DNA of 13,916 bases from JAFKKF01 sp035651055. Lineage in GTDB: Bacteria > Pseudomonadota > Alphaproteobacteria > Rhizobiales > Kaistiaceae. The stretch lies in contig DASRGK010000145.1 of the NCBI GenBank assembly GCA_035651055.1, forward strand, positions 1-13,916, read 5' to 3'. The notes beneath the pieces were generated by a model. It searched no databases. It saw only the letters and a program-made list of their open reading frames with translations, and was not told the origin of the DNA. How positions within the stretch are numbered: the first letter of the stretch is position 1; each line of letters starts with the position of its first letter. This document shows positions 1-6,190 of the stretch, piece by piece. The position numbers and the translations under genes were made by a program.

Positions 1-1
1 C

Positions 2-859
2 ATCCCGACGCTGCTGCTCAAGCCCGCCTACGCCGACCGCTACGAGATCGGCGTCAGCGAGGCCGGGCTGGCCGAGCTCACCACGCTCTCGCACCGCTTC
101 GACGAGATGGTCAACCGCTCGCCGAACCGCCAGGCGCCCTATGTCGGCGCGAGCGCCTTCACCACCAAGGCCGGCATCCATGCCTCGGCCATCGTCAAGG
201 ACCCGGCGACCTACGAGCACGTCCCGCCCGAGAAGGTGGGCAACCGCCGGCACGTTCTCGTCTCGGATCAGGCCGGCAAGGCCAACCTCGTCGCCGAGCT
301 GTCGCGGCTCGGCCTGGCGGTCGAGAAGGGCGACCGGCGCCTCGATGCGCTTCTCCGCGAAGTGAAGCAGCGCGAGTCGGTCGGCTACGCCTACGAGGCC
401 GCCGACGCCTCGTTCGAACTGCTGGCGCGGCGGGTCCTCGGCACGGTTCCGGCGTACTTCACCGTCCGCCAGTTCGATGTCAACGTCGAGCGCCGCATCA
501 ACGCGATGGGCGAGCCGGTGACCGTCAGCCTCGCCGTGGTCAAGGTGAAGGTCGGCAATGACGAGCTGATCTCGGCGGCGGAAGGCAACGGCCCTGTCAA
601 TGCGCTCGACCGGGCGCTCCGCAAGGACCTCGGCGTCTACAGCGAGGCGATCCGCGATCTCGAACTCATCGACTACAAGGTGCGCATCCTCAACGGCGGC
701 ACCGAGGCGGTGACGCGCGTCCTGATCGAGAGCGGCGATTCTTCCGGCGCTTCGTGGTTCACGGTGGGCGTCTCCGCCAACATCGTCGACGCCTCGTTCG
801 AGGCGCTGAACGACGCCATCATCTACAAGCTGCTCCGAGCCGGCGCGAAGGCGGCGTAG
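2..859 (+). CDS. cimA: Citramalate synthase, C-terminal part (5' end outside window)
   Basis: The product belongs to the isopropylmalate/citramalate synthase family. These enzymes condense acetyl-CoA with pyruvate to (R)-citramalate in the cytoplasm, the first step of the threonine-independent route to isoleucine. The frame is open from base 2 and ends at TAG 857-859, giving 285 residues. Full-length CimA-type proteins have roughly 530, so the N-terminal half of the catalytic TIM barrel lies upstream. The visible part starts with IPTLLLKPAYADRYEIGVSE and continues to SAFTTKAGIHASAI (visible residues ~51-65), the conserved stretch with Lys and His after the barrel. The remaining ~150 residues look like the LeuA dimerisation/regulatory domain, the usual site of end-product feedback. 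The first ATG in the visible part (107) is internal and is not the start. The type with 'TTKAGIHASAI' and 'EKVGNRRHVLVSDQ' is, from memory, CimA rather than LeuA. Homocitrate synthase is a less likely alternative. Confidence 0.85.
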   Translation: MPTLLLKPAYADRYEIGVSEAGLAELTTLSHRFDEMVNRSPNRQAPYVGASAFTTKAGIHASAIVKDPATYEHVPPEKVGNRRHVLVSDQAGKANLVAELSRLGLAVEKGDRRLDALLREVKQRESVGYAYEAADASFELLARRVLGTVPAYFTVRQFDVNVERRINAMGEPVTVSLAVVKVKVGNDELISAAEGNGPVNALDRALRKDLGVYSEAIRDLELIDYKVRILNGGTEAVTRVLIESGDSSGASWFTVGVSANIVDASFEALNDAIIYKLLRAGAKAA

Positions 860-878
860 CCGGCTCCCACGACCGCAA

Positions 879-1038
879 TGCGTCCTTCGAGGCTCGGGCA
901 TCGCCCGAGCACCTCAGGATGGCGGCGTTGTGACGCCGGGCTGGACGGCGCGGCCGATTGGGCCTGCTGGCAGCTTCAGAAAACACAAACCCCGCCATCC
1001 TGAGGTGCTCGGCCATCGGCCGAGCCTCGAAGGACGCA
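879..1038. repeat. Long imperfect inverted repeat between convergent genes
   Basis: The left arm (879-925) begins tgcgtccttcgaggctcgg. The right arm (992-1038) is its reverse complement except for a central block of about 8 bases. The arms are 47 bp and are separated by 66 bp. Each arm also contains its own small hairpin: ctcgggc-atc-gcccgag on the left and ctcggcc-atc-ggccgag on the right. The repeat sits between the convergent cimA and LOG-family genes, so a transcript from either side would fold into a large stem and it could act as a bidirectional transcript end. There is no T-tract, so it is not a canonical intrinsic terminator. Elements with this type of sequence are, from memory, dispersed in Hyphomicrobiales genomes. 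Confidence 0.85.
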
Positions 1039-1061
1039 CAGGAAACACTAACCCGTGAGAC

Positions 1062-1676
1062 CTACATCAGCCGGGCGCCATTGGTCTCCAGCGCCGCCTG
1101 CGGTTTTCCGGCGAGCGCCTTCTCGATCGTCGGGATCACGTCCGCGATCCTCGTCACGAAATGCACCGGCAGGGCAGGGTGGTCGCCGAGGAAGGTCTTG
1201 GCGAGGAAGCCGGCCTCGGTCATCCGGCGGAAGAGCCCGACCAGCGGGTCCCAGAAGCCGTTGAGGTTGGCGATGAGGATCGGCTTGGCGTGCCGGCCCA
1301 ACTGCGCCCAGGTCATGATCTCGACGACCTCCTCGAGCGTCCCGATGCCGCCGGGGAGCGCGAGGAACGCGTCCGATCTCTCGAACATGATGCGCTTCCG
1401 TTCATGCATGTCGGCGGTGACGACGAGGTCGGGGACCTCCTTCAGCATCACCTCGCGGTCCTTGAGGAACTGCGGGATGATGCCGGTGACGTTGCCGCCA
1501 TTGTCGAGGACGGCACGCGCGACGATGCCCATGAGGCCGACCGAGCCGCCGCCGTAGACGAGGCGCACGCCGGCTCGCGCCATGCTGAGGCCAAGCTCCT
1601 CGGCGGCTTCGGCGAAGACCGGATCGTTGCCGGCGTTCGAGCCGCAGTACACGCAGATGCTGGTGAGTTCCGTCAT
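1062..1676 (-). CDS. LOG-family protein (TIGR00730-type phosphoribohydrolase)
   Basis: This 204-residue cytoplasmic Rossmann-fold protein belongs to the LOG ('lonely guy') family. Characterised members cleave cytokinin riboside 5'-monophosphates, or more generally nucleoside 5'-monophosphates such as AMP, to free base and ribose 5-phosphate. The family motif PGGIGTLEE is intact at residues 108-116, with the expected catalytic Glu116. It is preceded by GGGSVGLMG (42-50) and MHERKR (90-95), which contribute to the phosphate and active site. The length matches bacterial LOG proteins (about 190-210). The ATG at 1676 is chosen because the sequence opens directly into the typical SICVYCGSNAG start; no strong ribosome binding site is visible. 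It converges with cimA and diverges from the Atm1-type exporter. In a non-plant-associated bacterium the role may be purine salvage rather than hormone production; the sequence cannot tell which. Confidence 0.9.
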   Translation of the reverse strand: MTELTSICVYCGSNAGNDPVFAEAAEELGLSMARAGVRLVYGGGSVGLMGIVARAVLDNGGNVTGIIPQFLKDREVMLKEVPDLVVTADMHERKRIMFERSDAFLALPGGIGTLEEVVEIMTWAQLGRHAKPILIANLNGFWDPLVGLFRRMTEAGFLAKTFLGDHPALPVHFVTRIADVIPTIEKALAGKPQAALETNGARLM

Positions 1677-1792
1677 TTGGCGCTGTTTGGCACCCGATGC
1701 TGCACCGCGTCAAGGCAAGGCCGGCCGGTTTGCCTTGCATTCGCTCCAAAGAGGCTTATGTCGGCTGGCGTCCCCCCGTTTTGCCGTCTCCC

Positions 1793-3712
1793 ATGTCCGT
1801 TCCGACCGTCACTGCTGCCGTCCCCGAGGAGCGCGAAAAGCGCGGCTCCTCGCTGCGCACGCTGCTCGACCTCTGGCCCTACATGTGGCCGAAGGACCGC
1901 GCCGATCTCCGGCGGCGCGTGATCGTCGCGCTGGCGGTGCTGGCCGCCGCCAAGGTGATTACGGTCCTCGTCCCGTACACCTACAAATGGGCGACGGACG
2001 CGCTGGTGAAGCCGCCGGCGGGCTCGCCGGATCCGGTCGGCCTCGGCCTCATGGTGGTCGTGACCGTGCCGATCATGCTGGTCATCGCCAACGGCGTCGG
2101 CCGCATCCTCCTCAACGTCTTCAACAACCTCCGCGACGCCCTTTTCGCCAAGGTCGGGCAGCACGCCGTCCGCCAGCTTGCCTTCAAGTCGTTCGTGCAC
2201 ATGCACGAACTGTCGCTCCGCTATCACCTGCAGCGGCGCACCGGCAGCCTGTCGCGGGTCATCGAGCGCGGCATCAACGGCATCGAGGCGATCGTCCGCT
2301 TCACGCTCCTCAACACCGCCCCCACCATCCTCGAGTTCATCTTCGCGGCGGCGATCATCGCCTGGCAGTTCGACTGGACCTATCTCGCGGTCATCACGGT
2401 GACCGTCATCGTCTATGTCTGGTTCACGGTGAAGGTCTCCGACTGGCGGATCAAGATTCGCCGGACGATGAACGAATCGGACCAGGACGCGCATTCCAAG
2501 GCGATCGATTCGCTCCTCAACTTCGAGACCGTGAAATATTTCGGCAACGAGCGGATGGAGGCGGCGCGCTACGACCGCTCGATGGCCAAGTACGAGCAGG
2601 CCGCGGTCCGCATCTGGACCTCGATCGCGTGGCTGAACATCGGGCAGGTCGTCATCTTCACCATCGGCATGACCATCTGCATGGTGATGTCGGGCGCGGC
2701 GGTGATGCGGCACGAGCAGACGATCGGCGATTTCGTCCTCATCAACGCGCTGCTCATGCAACTCTCGGTGCCGCTCAATTTCATCGGCTTCGTCTATCGC
2801 GAGATCAAGCAGGGCCTGGTCGATATCGAGGCGATGTTCCGCCTCCTCGACGTGCCGCCCGAAATCGTCGACCGGCCGGACGCCAGGCCGCTCGCCGTAA
2901 GCGCCGGCGAAGTCCGCTTCGAGAACGTCAGCTTCCACTACGAAGCCAACCGCGAAATCCTAAAGGGAGTCGACTTCACGGTGCCCGGCGGCAAGACGGT
3001 CGCCATCGTCGGCCCGTCCGGCGCCGGCAAATCGACCATCTCGCGGCTGCTTTTCCGCTTCTACGACGTGAGCGGCGGGCGCATCACCATCGACGGGCAG
3101 GACATCCGCGACGTGACGCAGGAATCGCTCCGCGCCGCCATCGGCATGGTCCCGCAGGACACGGTGCTCTTCAACGATCGCATCGACTACAACATCCGCT
3201 ACGGGCGCCCGGACGCCAGCGAGGCGGAGATTCGCGGCGCGGCGCAGACGGCGCAGATCGCGGAGTTCGTCGATGCGCTCCCCGACGGCTACGCCACCGA
3301 GGTCGGAGAGCGCGGGCTGAAGCTGTCGGGCGGCGAGAAGCAGCGCGTGGCCATTGCCCGGACCGTTTTGAAGGCGCCGCCGATCCTGATCCTCGACGAG
3401 GCGACGTCGGCCCTCGACATCCACACCGAGCGGGAAATCCAGGCGGCGCTCGACCGCGTCTCGCGCGGCCGCACGTCGCTGGTCATTGCGCATCGCCTTT
3501 CGACGGTGGTCAACGCCGACGAGATCATCGTTCTGGACGACGGGCGCATCGTCGAGCGTGGCACGCACGACCAGCTTCTCGCGACCCCCGGCCTTTACGC
3601 CTCGATGTGGAACCGCCAGCGCCAGGCCGCTGAGGCGGAGCAGATCCTGCGCGAGGCGGAGGCGGAAGGCGATATCCGGCGGGCGCCGGAGCCGGCGGTC
3701 GCGGCGGAGTAG
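1793..3712 (+). CDS. Atm1/ABCB7-type ABC exporter (half transporter)
   Basis: This inner-membrane half transporter has a fused transmembrane domain and ATPase and works as a homodimer. Numbered from the alternative ATG at 1697, the membrane domain covers about residues 70-390 and the nucleotide-binding domain about 400-640. The Walker A GPSGAGKST is at 439-447, the signature LSGGEKQR at 543-550, Walker B ILILDE at 563-568, and the switch His is in AHRLST (His599). The stretch LLNFETVKYFGNE (273-285) is the hallmark of Atm1/ABCB7 proteins, near their glutathione-binding site. Bacterial relatives export glutathione conjugates and metal-glutathione complexes. I place the start at ATG 1793 (639 residues). 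The upstream ATG at 1697 adds 32 poorly structured residues and would leave only 20 bp to the divergent LOG gene, too little for promoters. Neither start has a good ribosome binding site. The C-terminus is Ala/Glu-rich. Confidence 0.88.
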   Translation: MSVPTVTAAVPEEREKRGSSLRTLLDLWPYMWPKDRADLRRRVIVALAVLAAAKVITVLVPYTYKWATDALVKPPAGSPDPVGLGLMVVVTVPIMLVIANGVGRILLNVFNNLRDALFAKVGQHAVRQLAFKSFVHMHELSLRYHLQRRTGSLSRVIERGINGIEAIVRFTLLNTAPTILEFIFAAAIIAWQFDWTYLAVITVTVIVYVWFTVKVSDWRIKIRRTMNESDQDAHSKAIDSLLNFETVKYFGNERMEAARYDRSMAKYEQAAVRIWTSIAWLNIGQVVIFTIGMTICMVMSGAAVMRHEQTIGDFVLINALLMQLSVPLNFIGFVYREIKQGLVDIEAMFRLLDVPPEIVDRPDARPLAVSAGEVRFENVSFHYEANREILKGVDFTVPGGKTVAIVGPSGAGKSTISRLLFRFYDVSGGRITIDGQDIRDVTQESLRAAIGMVPQDTVLFNDRIDYNIRYGRPDASEAEIRGAAQTAQIAEFVDALPDGYATEVGERGLKLSGGEKQRVAIARTVLKAPPILILDEATSALDIHTEREIQAALDRVSRGRTSLVIAHRLSTVVNADEIIVLDDGRIVERGTHDQLLATPGLYASMWNRQRQAAEAEQILREAEAEGDIRRAPEPAVAAE

Positions 3713-3740
3713 ATCGCCCCGGCGTCGCGCGTCGTCGGCG

Positions 3741-5084
3741 TACCTTCCTCGGCAACGGCGTGTTGGCGTGGATGCCCGGGTCAAGCCCGGGCATGACGGC
3801 GTGGGTTGGGGCTGTCAGGAGGACGCCGCGCCGACCCGACCCGACCGCGCATGTCGCCATGCCCCCGACACGTCATGGCCGGCCTCGTGCCGGCCATCCA
3901 CGTCTTCCTCGGCAACGGCGTGTTCGCGTGGATGCCCGGGACGGGGCCCGGGCATGACGTGGTGGGGTGGGGCAGTCAGGACGACGCCGCGACGGGCCGA
4001 CCCGACCGTGGCCTCGCACATCGCCACGCCCCCCAAGCACGTCATGGCCGGCCTTGTGCCGGCCATCCACGTCTTGTTCTGCCAAGTCGTGTTCGCGTGG
4101 ATGCCCGGGACGGGGCCCGGGCATGACGTAATGGGGCGGGGCTGTCAGGAGGACGCCGCGACGGGCCGACCCGACCGCGGCCTCGCACATCGCCACGCCC
4201 CCCAACACGTCATGGCCGGCCTTGTGCCGGCCATCCACGTCTTCCTCGGCAACGGCGTGTTCGCGTGGATGCCCGGGACTGGGCCCGGGCATGACGCGGT
4301 GGGTTGGGGCTATCAGGAGGACGCCGCGACGGGCCGACCCGGCCGCGGACCGCGCACCATCGCCACGCCCCACAAGCACGTCATGGCCGGCCTTGTGCCG
4401 GCCATGCACGTCTTCCTCGGCAACGGCGTCTTCGCGTGGATGCCCGGGACGGGGCCCGGGCATGACGTCGTGGGTTGGGGCTGTCAGGAGGACGCCGCGA
4501 CGGGCCGACCCGACCGCGGCCTCGCACATCGCTACGCCCCCCAACACGTCATGCCCGGCCTTGTGCCGGCCATCCACGTCTTGTTCTGCCAAGTCGTGTT
4601 CGCGTGGATGCCCGGGACGGGGCCCGGGCATGACGGCGTGGGTTGGCAGTTGCAGGGTGGGCTAAGGCGCGCAGCGCCGACGTGGATGCCCGGGACTGGG
4701 CCCGGGCATGACGTGGTGGGGTGGGGCTGTCAGGAGGACGCCGCGACGGGCCGACCCGACCGTGGCCGCGCACCTCGCCACGCCCCCAGCACGTCATGGC
4801 CGGCCATCCACGTCTTCCTCGGCAACGGCGTGTTCGCGTGGATGCCCGGGACGGGGCCCGGGCATGACGTAATGGTGGGTCTGGGCGAGATGTTCACGGG
4901 TGCGCGAAGCGTGGTCCCACCGTCGCGGCACAGCGTCCGTGAGGCCACACACCGCCACCCCAAGCACGTCATGGCCGGCCTTGTGCCGGCCATCCACGTC
5001 TTGTTCTGCCAAGTCGTGTTCGCGCGGATGCCCGGGTCAACCCTCGGGTCAAGCCCGAGGGCTAACGGCCCACCGGGCATGACG
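3741..5084. repeat. Tandem array of ~168-bp compound palindromic repeats
   Basis: There are nine units. A full unit has four parts: element B (32 bp, atggccggc-loop-gccggccat flanked by cgtc...ccacg), a 24-bp spacer, element A (33 bp, atgcccggg-loop-cccgggcat, an inverted relative of B), and a linker of 72-82 bp. B copies start at 3871, 4040, 4208, 4379, 4547, 4792 and 4967. A copies start at 3767, 3927, 4096, 4264, 4435, 4603, 4681, 4837 and 5023. The full-unit period is 168-171 bp. The array opens with a half unit (spacer plus A) 28 bp after the exporter stop codon. Its 4792 B copy lacks 11 bp of stem and loop, and the last A copy carries an inserted hairpin. Because 168 is a multiple of three, long open frames run through on both strands, but they only restate the repeat. 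A and B resemble palindromes dispersed in Hyphomicrobiales. Function is unknown. Confidence 0.95.
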
Positions 5085-5400
5085 TCGTGGGAGAATGCGT
5101 CGCCGGTCCAAATCCCAAAGCTCGCACCGGGGACAACAAAATTCTTATCCCCGGTCACCGAACCTCGGTGACAATACTCGCGTCCTCGCTCGACGAAGGG
5201 GCGCCAACCGGTGGCGGCCAGTTTGCGGAGCGAGCCCGGCCCAGACGATCGGGCCGGGACCCGGTGACGATCCGGGGCGGCCTTGGAAACCGGCTCGGGG
5301 CGACTCGGGCCGCGATCCGGGGCTTGTCCCGAGCTTGACCCGGGTGACGTGGCGCCGCGGCTGCCTCGTTTCGAGGCGCCGGCTGGGGTGACCTGGCCGG
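5085..5400. other. Intergenic mosaic of small hairpins, no gene seen
   Basis: No credible coding sequence is present; the frames that are open are Arg/Pro/Gly-rich and have no recognisable family. The stretch holds several unrelated hairpins: gtcaccga-acc-tcggtgac (5154-5172), a stem cccggccc/gggccggg around 5236-5262, and gcctcg-ttt-cgaggc (5363-5377). It also contains a ccggggcttgtcccgag-type sequence near 5317-5333 that resembles another dispersed alphaproteobacterial repeat family. No T-tract follows any of these stems. The region looks like a landing or decay zone for repeats between the convergent exporter gene and the small gene at 5705-5911. Confidence 0.6.
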
Positions 5401-5690
5401 CGGGACCCGCAGTCCCGTGCCCCGGCCGGCGCCCGCCAGTAGCCCGCCGGCACTACGACCGGCTGTGGGTTTTGCCCACCGTAAAGGCGATGCACGCTGC
5501 ATCGCCCGGAGAGCGAAAGCGGGAGGCCGGAAGAAGCCACTGGCGGGCGCTCGGTGAGCGCCCACACACATATCAGCAGGTGCTCGTCGAGCGCCCGCCA
5601 CCCCTTCGCCTGCGGGCGAAGGCGACGAGAGGAGGAACGCGGGTCCACCCCCGGCGCAAAACCCGCGCGCGGGATCGCGGGCGCGCGCGG
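5401..5690. other. Highly structured intergenic segment, possible RNA element
   Basis: Many perfect stems are packed here: cgggac/gtcccg (5401-5417), gtggg/cccac (5465-5479), ggcgatgca-cgc-tgcatcgcc (5486-5506), a gcgaaagc GNRA-type loop (5512-5519), gggcgctc-ggt-gagcgccc (5545-5563), and ccgcgcgc/gcgcgcgg (5663-5690). In addition 5429-5440 pairs perfectly with 5539-5550 over 12 bp. The same bases 5542-5552 can instead pair with 5589-5599 over 11 bp. I recognise no Rfam class: the sequence does not fit RNase P, tmRNA, 6S RNA or a cobalamin or TPP riboswitch in either orientation. From memory, similar stretches recur between genes in related genomes, so a dispersed repeat is as likely as an RNA gene. 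No promoter or T-tract terminator is evident, and the strand cannot be assigned. Confidence 0.45.
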
Positions 5691-5704
5691 TCGGGCAGGG
5701 CAGA

Positions 5705-5911
5705 TTAATGCAGCACTTCGCCGAGCACGCGCACGCGCTGGTCGAGAGGGACTTCCGGAAAAGCCGTCCGCAGGGCGCGGAGCGCGTTGGCCGCGGATGT
5801 CGGGCCCATGGCCGCGAGCAGCCGGCGCATTTCGCCGATCCGGGCGTCGAGGGCGCGCGCGAAACGCGGATCGTCGGCGCTCACCCAGAGGGAATCGTTT
5901 TTCCCGCCCAT
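5705..5911 (-). CDS. Small hypothetical protein (68 residues)
   Basis: I do not recognise a named family. The product is a soluble protein with no signal peptide or membrane segment. It looks mostly helical and amphipathic: DDPRFARALDARIGEMRRLL, then a short turn (AAMGPTSAANA) and LRALRTAFPEVPLDQRVRVL at residues ~42-61. Balanced composition and regular heptad-like spacing of Leu/Ala argue for a real protein, unlike the neighbouring Arg/Pro-rich frames. The ATG at 5911 has a plausible ribosome binding site (AGGGA, about 8 nt upstream on the minus strand). It is transcribed towards the structured segment and the repeat array, and diverges from puuE. The pattern 'AxRALRxAFPxVPLxxRVRxL' recalls short conserved proteins of Hyphomicrobiales, but this is memory, not a search. 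Confidence 0.6.
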   Translation of the reverse strand: MGGKNDSLWVSADDPRFARALDARIGEMRRLLAAMGPTSAANALRALRTAFPEVPLDQRVRVLGEVLH

Positions 5912-5959
5912 GCCCGAAATCCCTGCTTTCCCCGACGTGCCGAGATTGGCGCGCGGAAG

Positions 5960-5974
5960 TTAACCTGTTGTAAA
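5960..5974. promoter_or_regulatory. Possible CtrA-like site between divergent genes
   Basis: The sequence TTAA-cctgttg-TAAA matches the alphaproteobacterial CtrA consensus TTAA-N7-TTAA except at one position. It lies 49 bp upstream of the start of the small minus-strand gene at 5911 and about 215 bp upstream of puuE. A single near-match of this size is expected by chance now and then, although it is notable in GC-rich DNA. The rest of the 279-bp gap (5912-6190) shows no other clear signal. Confidence 0.2.
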
Positions 5975-6190
5975 GAAAGCGCCGACGGGACGCCGCCGGC
6001 CTCTCTCAAATGCTGCCGGCTTTGTCTTGGTTCCAGAAAAGCAAAAGAAAAGCGGCCGAGGCGCAATCGGGAGGTGAAGCGGCGTGATCCCGAGACGGGG
6101 GCGCTTCCGTCGCCGGCGAGTCGATTGAAGCTGCGACCGAGTCCCGGCACAGTCGGTGCCGGTGCCGCAAGGATGCTAACGGGCCAAGCG

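Noticed and set aside
1673..2938. A 421-codon minus-strand frame opposite the Atm1-type exporter
   Set aside because: It is the complement of a well-supported gene. Its Asp/Glu/Arg/His-rich composition is the usual shadow of GC-rich coding DNA.
3741..5084. A CRISPR array, because of the regular repeat-spacer look
   Set aside because: The spacers are only two recurring sequences, the repeats and period are too long and variable, and there are no cas genes. It is a tandem palindrome array.
3486..5171. A 561-codon open frame on the plus strand, and a 252-codon frame on the minus strand (3873-4631), both made of ~56-residue repeats
   Set aside because: They arise because the DNA period of about 168 bp is a multiple of three and very GC-rich, so stop codons are rare in every frame. 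The plus frame begins inside the exporter gene, and both strands are open with equally odd Arg/Gly/Pro-rich composition. The sequence conserved is the palindrome, not a protein.
5155..5648. Two overlapping minus-strand frames (148 and 167 codons) in the structured segment
   Set aside because: Both are Arg/Pro/Ala-rich, overlap each other in different frames, match no family I know and are interrupted by DNA-level stems. They look like chance frames in GC-rich DNA.
5401..5700. A cobalamin riboswitch, RNase P RNA, tmRNA or 6S RNA in the structured stretch
   Set aside because: Single words such as gccactgg and gcgaaagc are suggestive, but the obligatory conserved boxes (for example the AGCCAGGAGACCTGCC-type box) and the overall pairing of these RNAs are not found on either strand.
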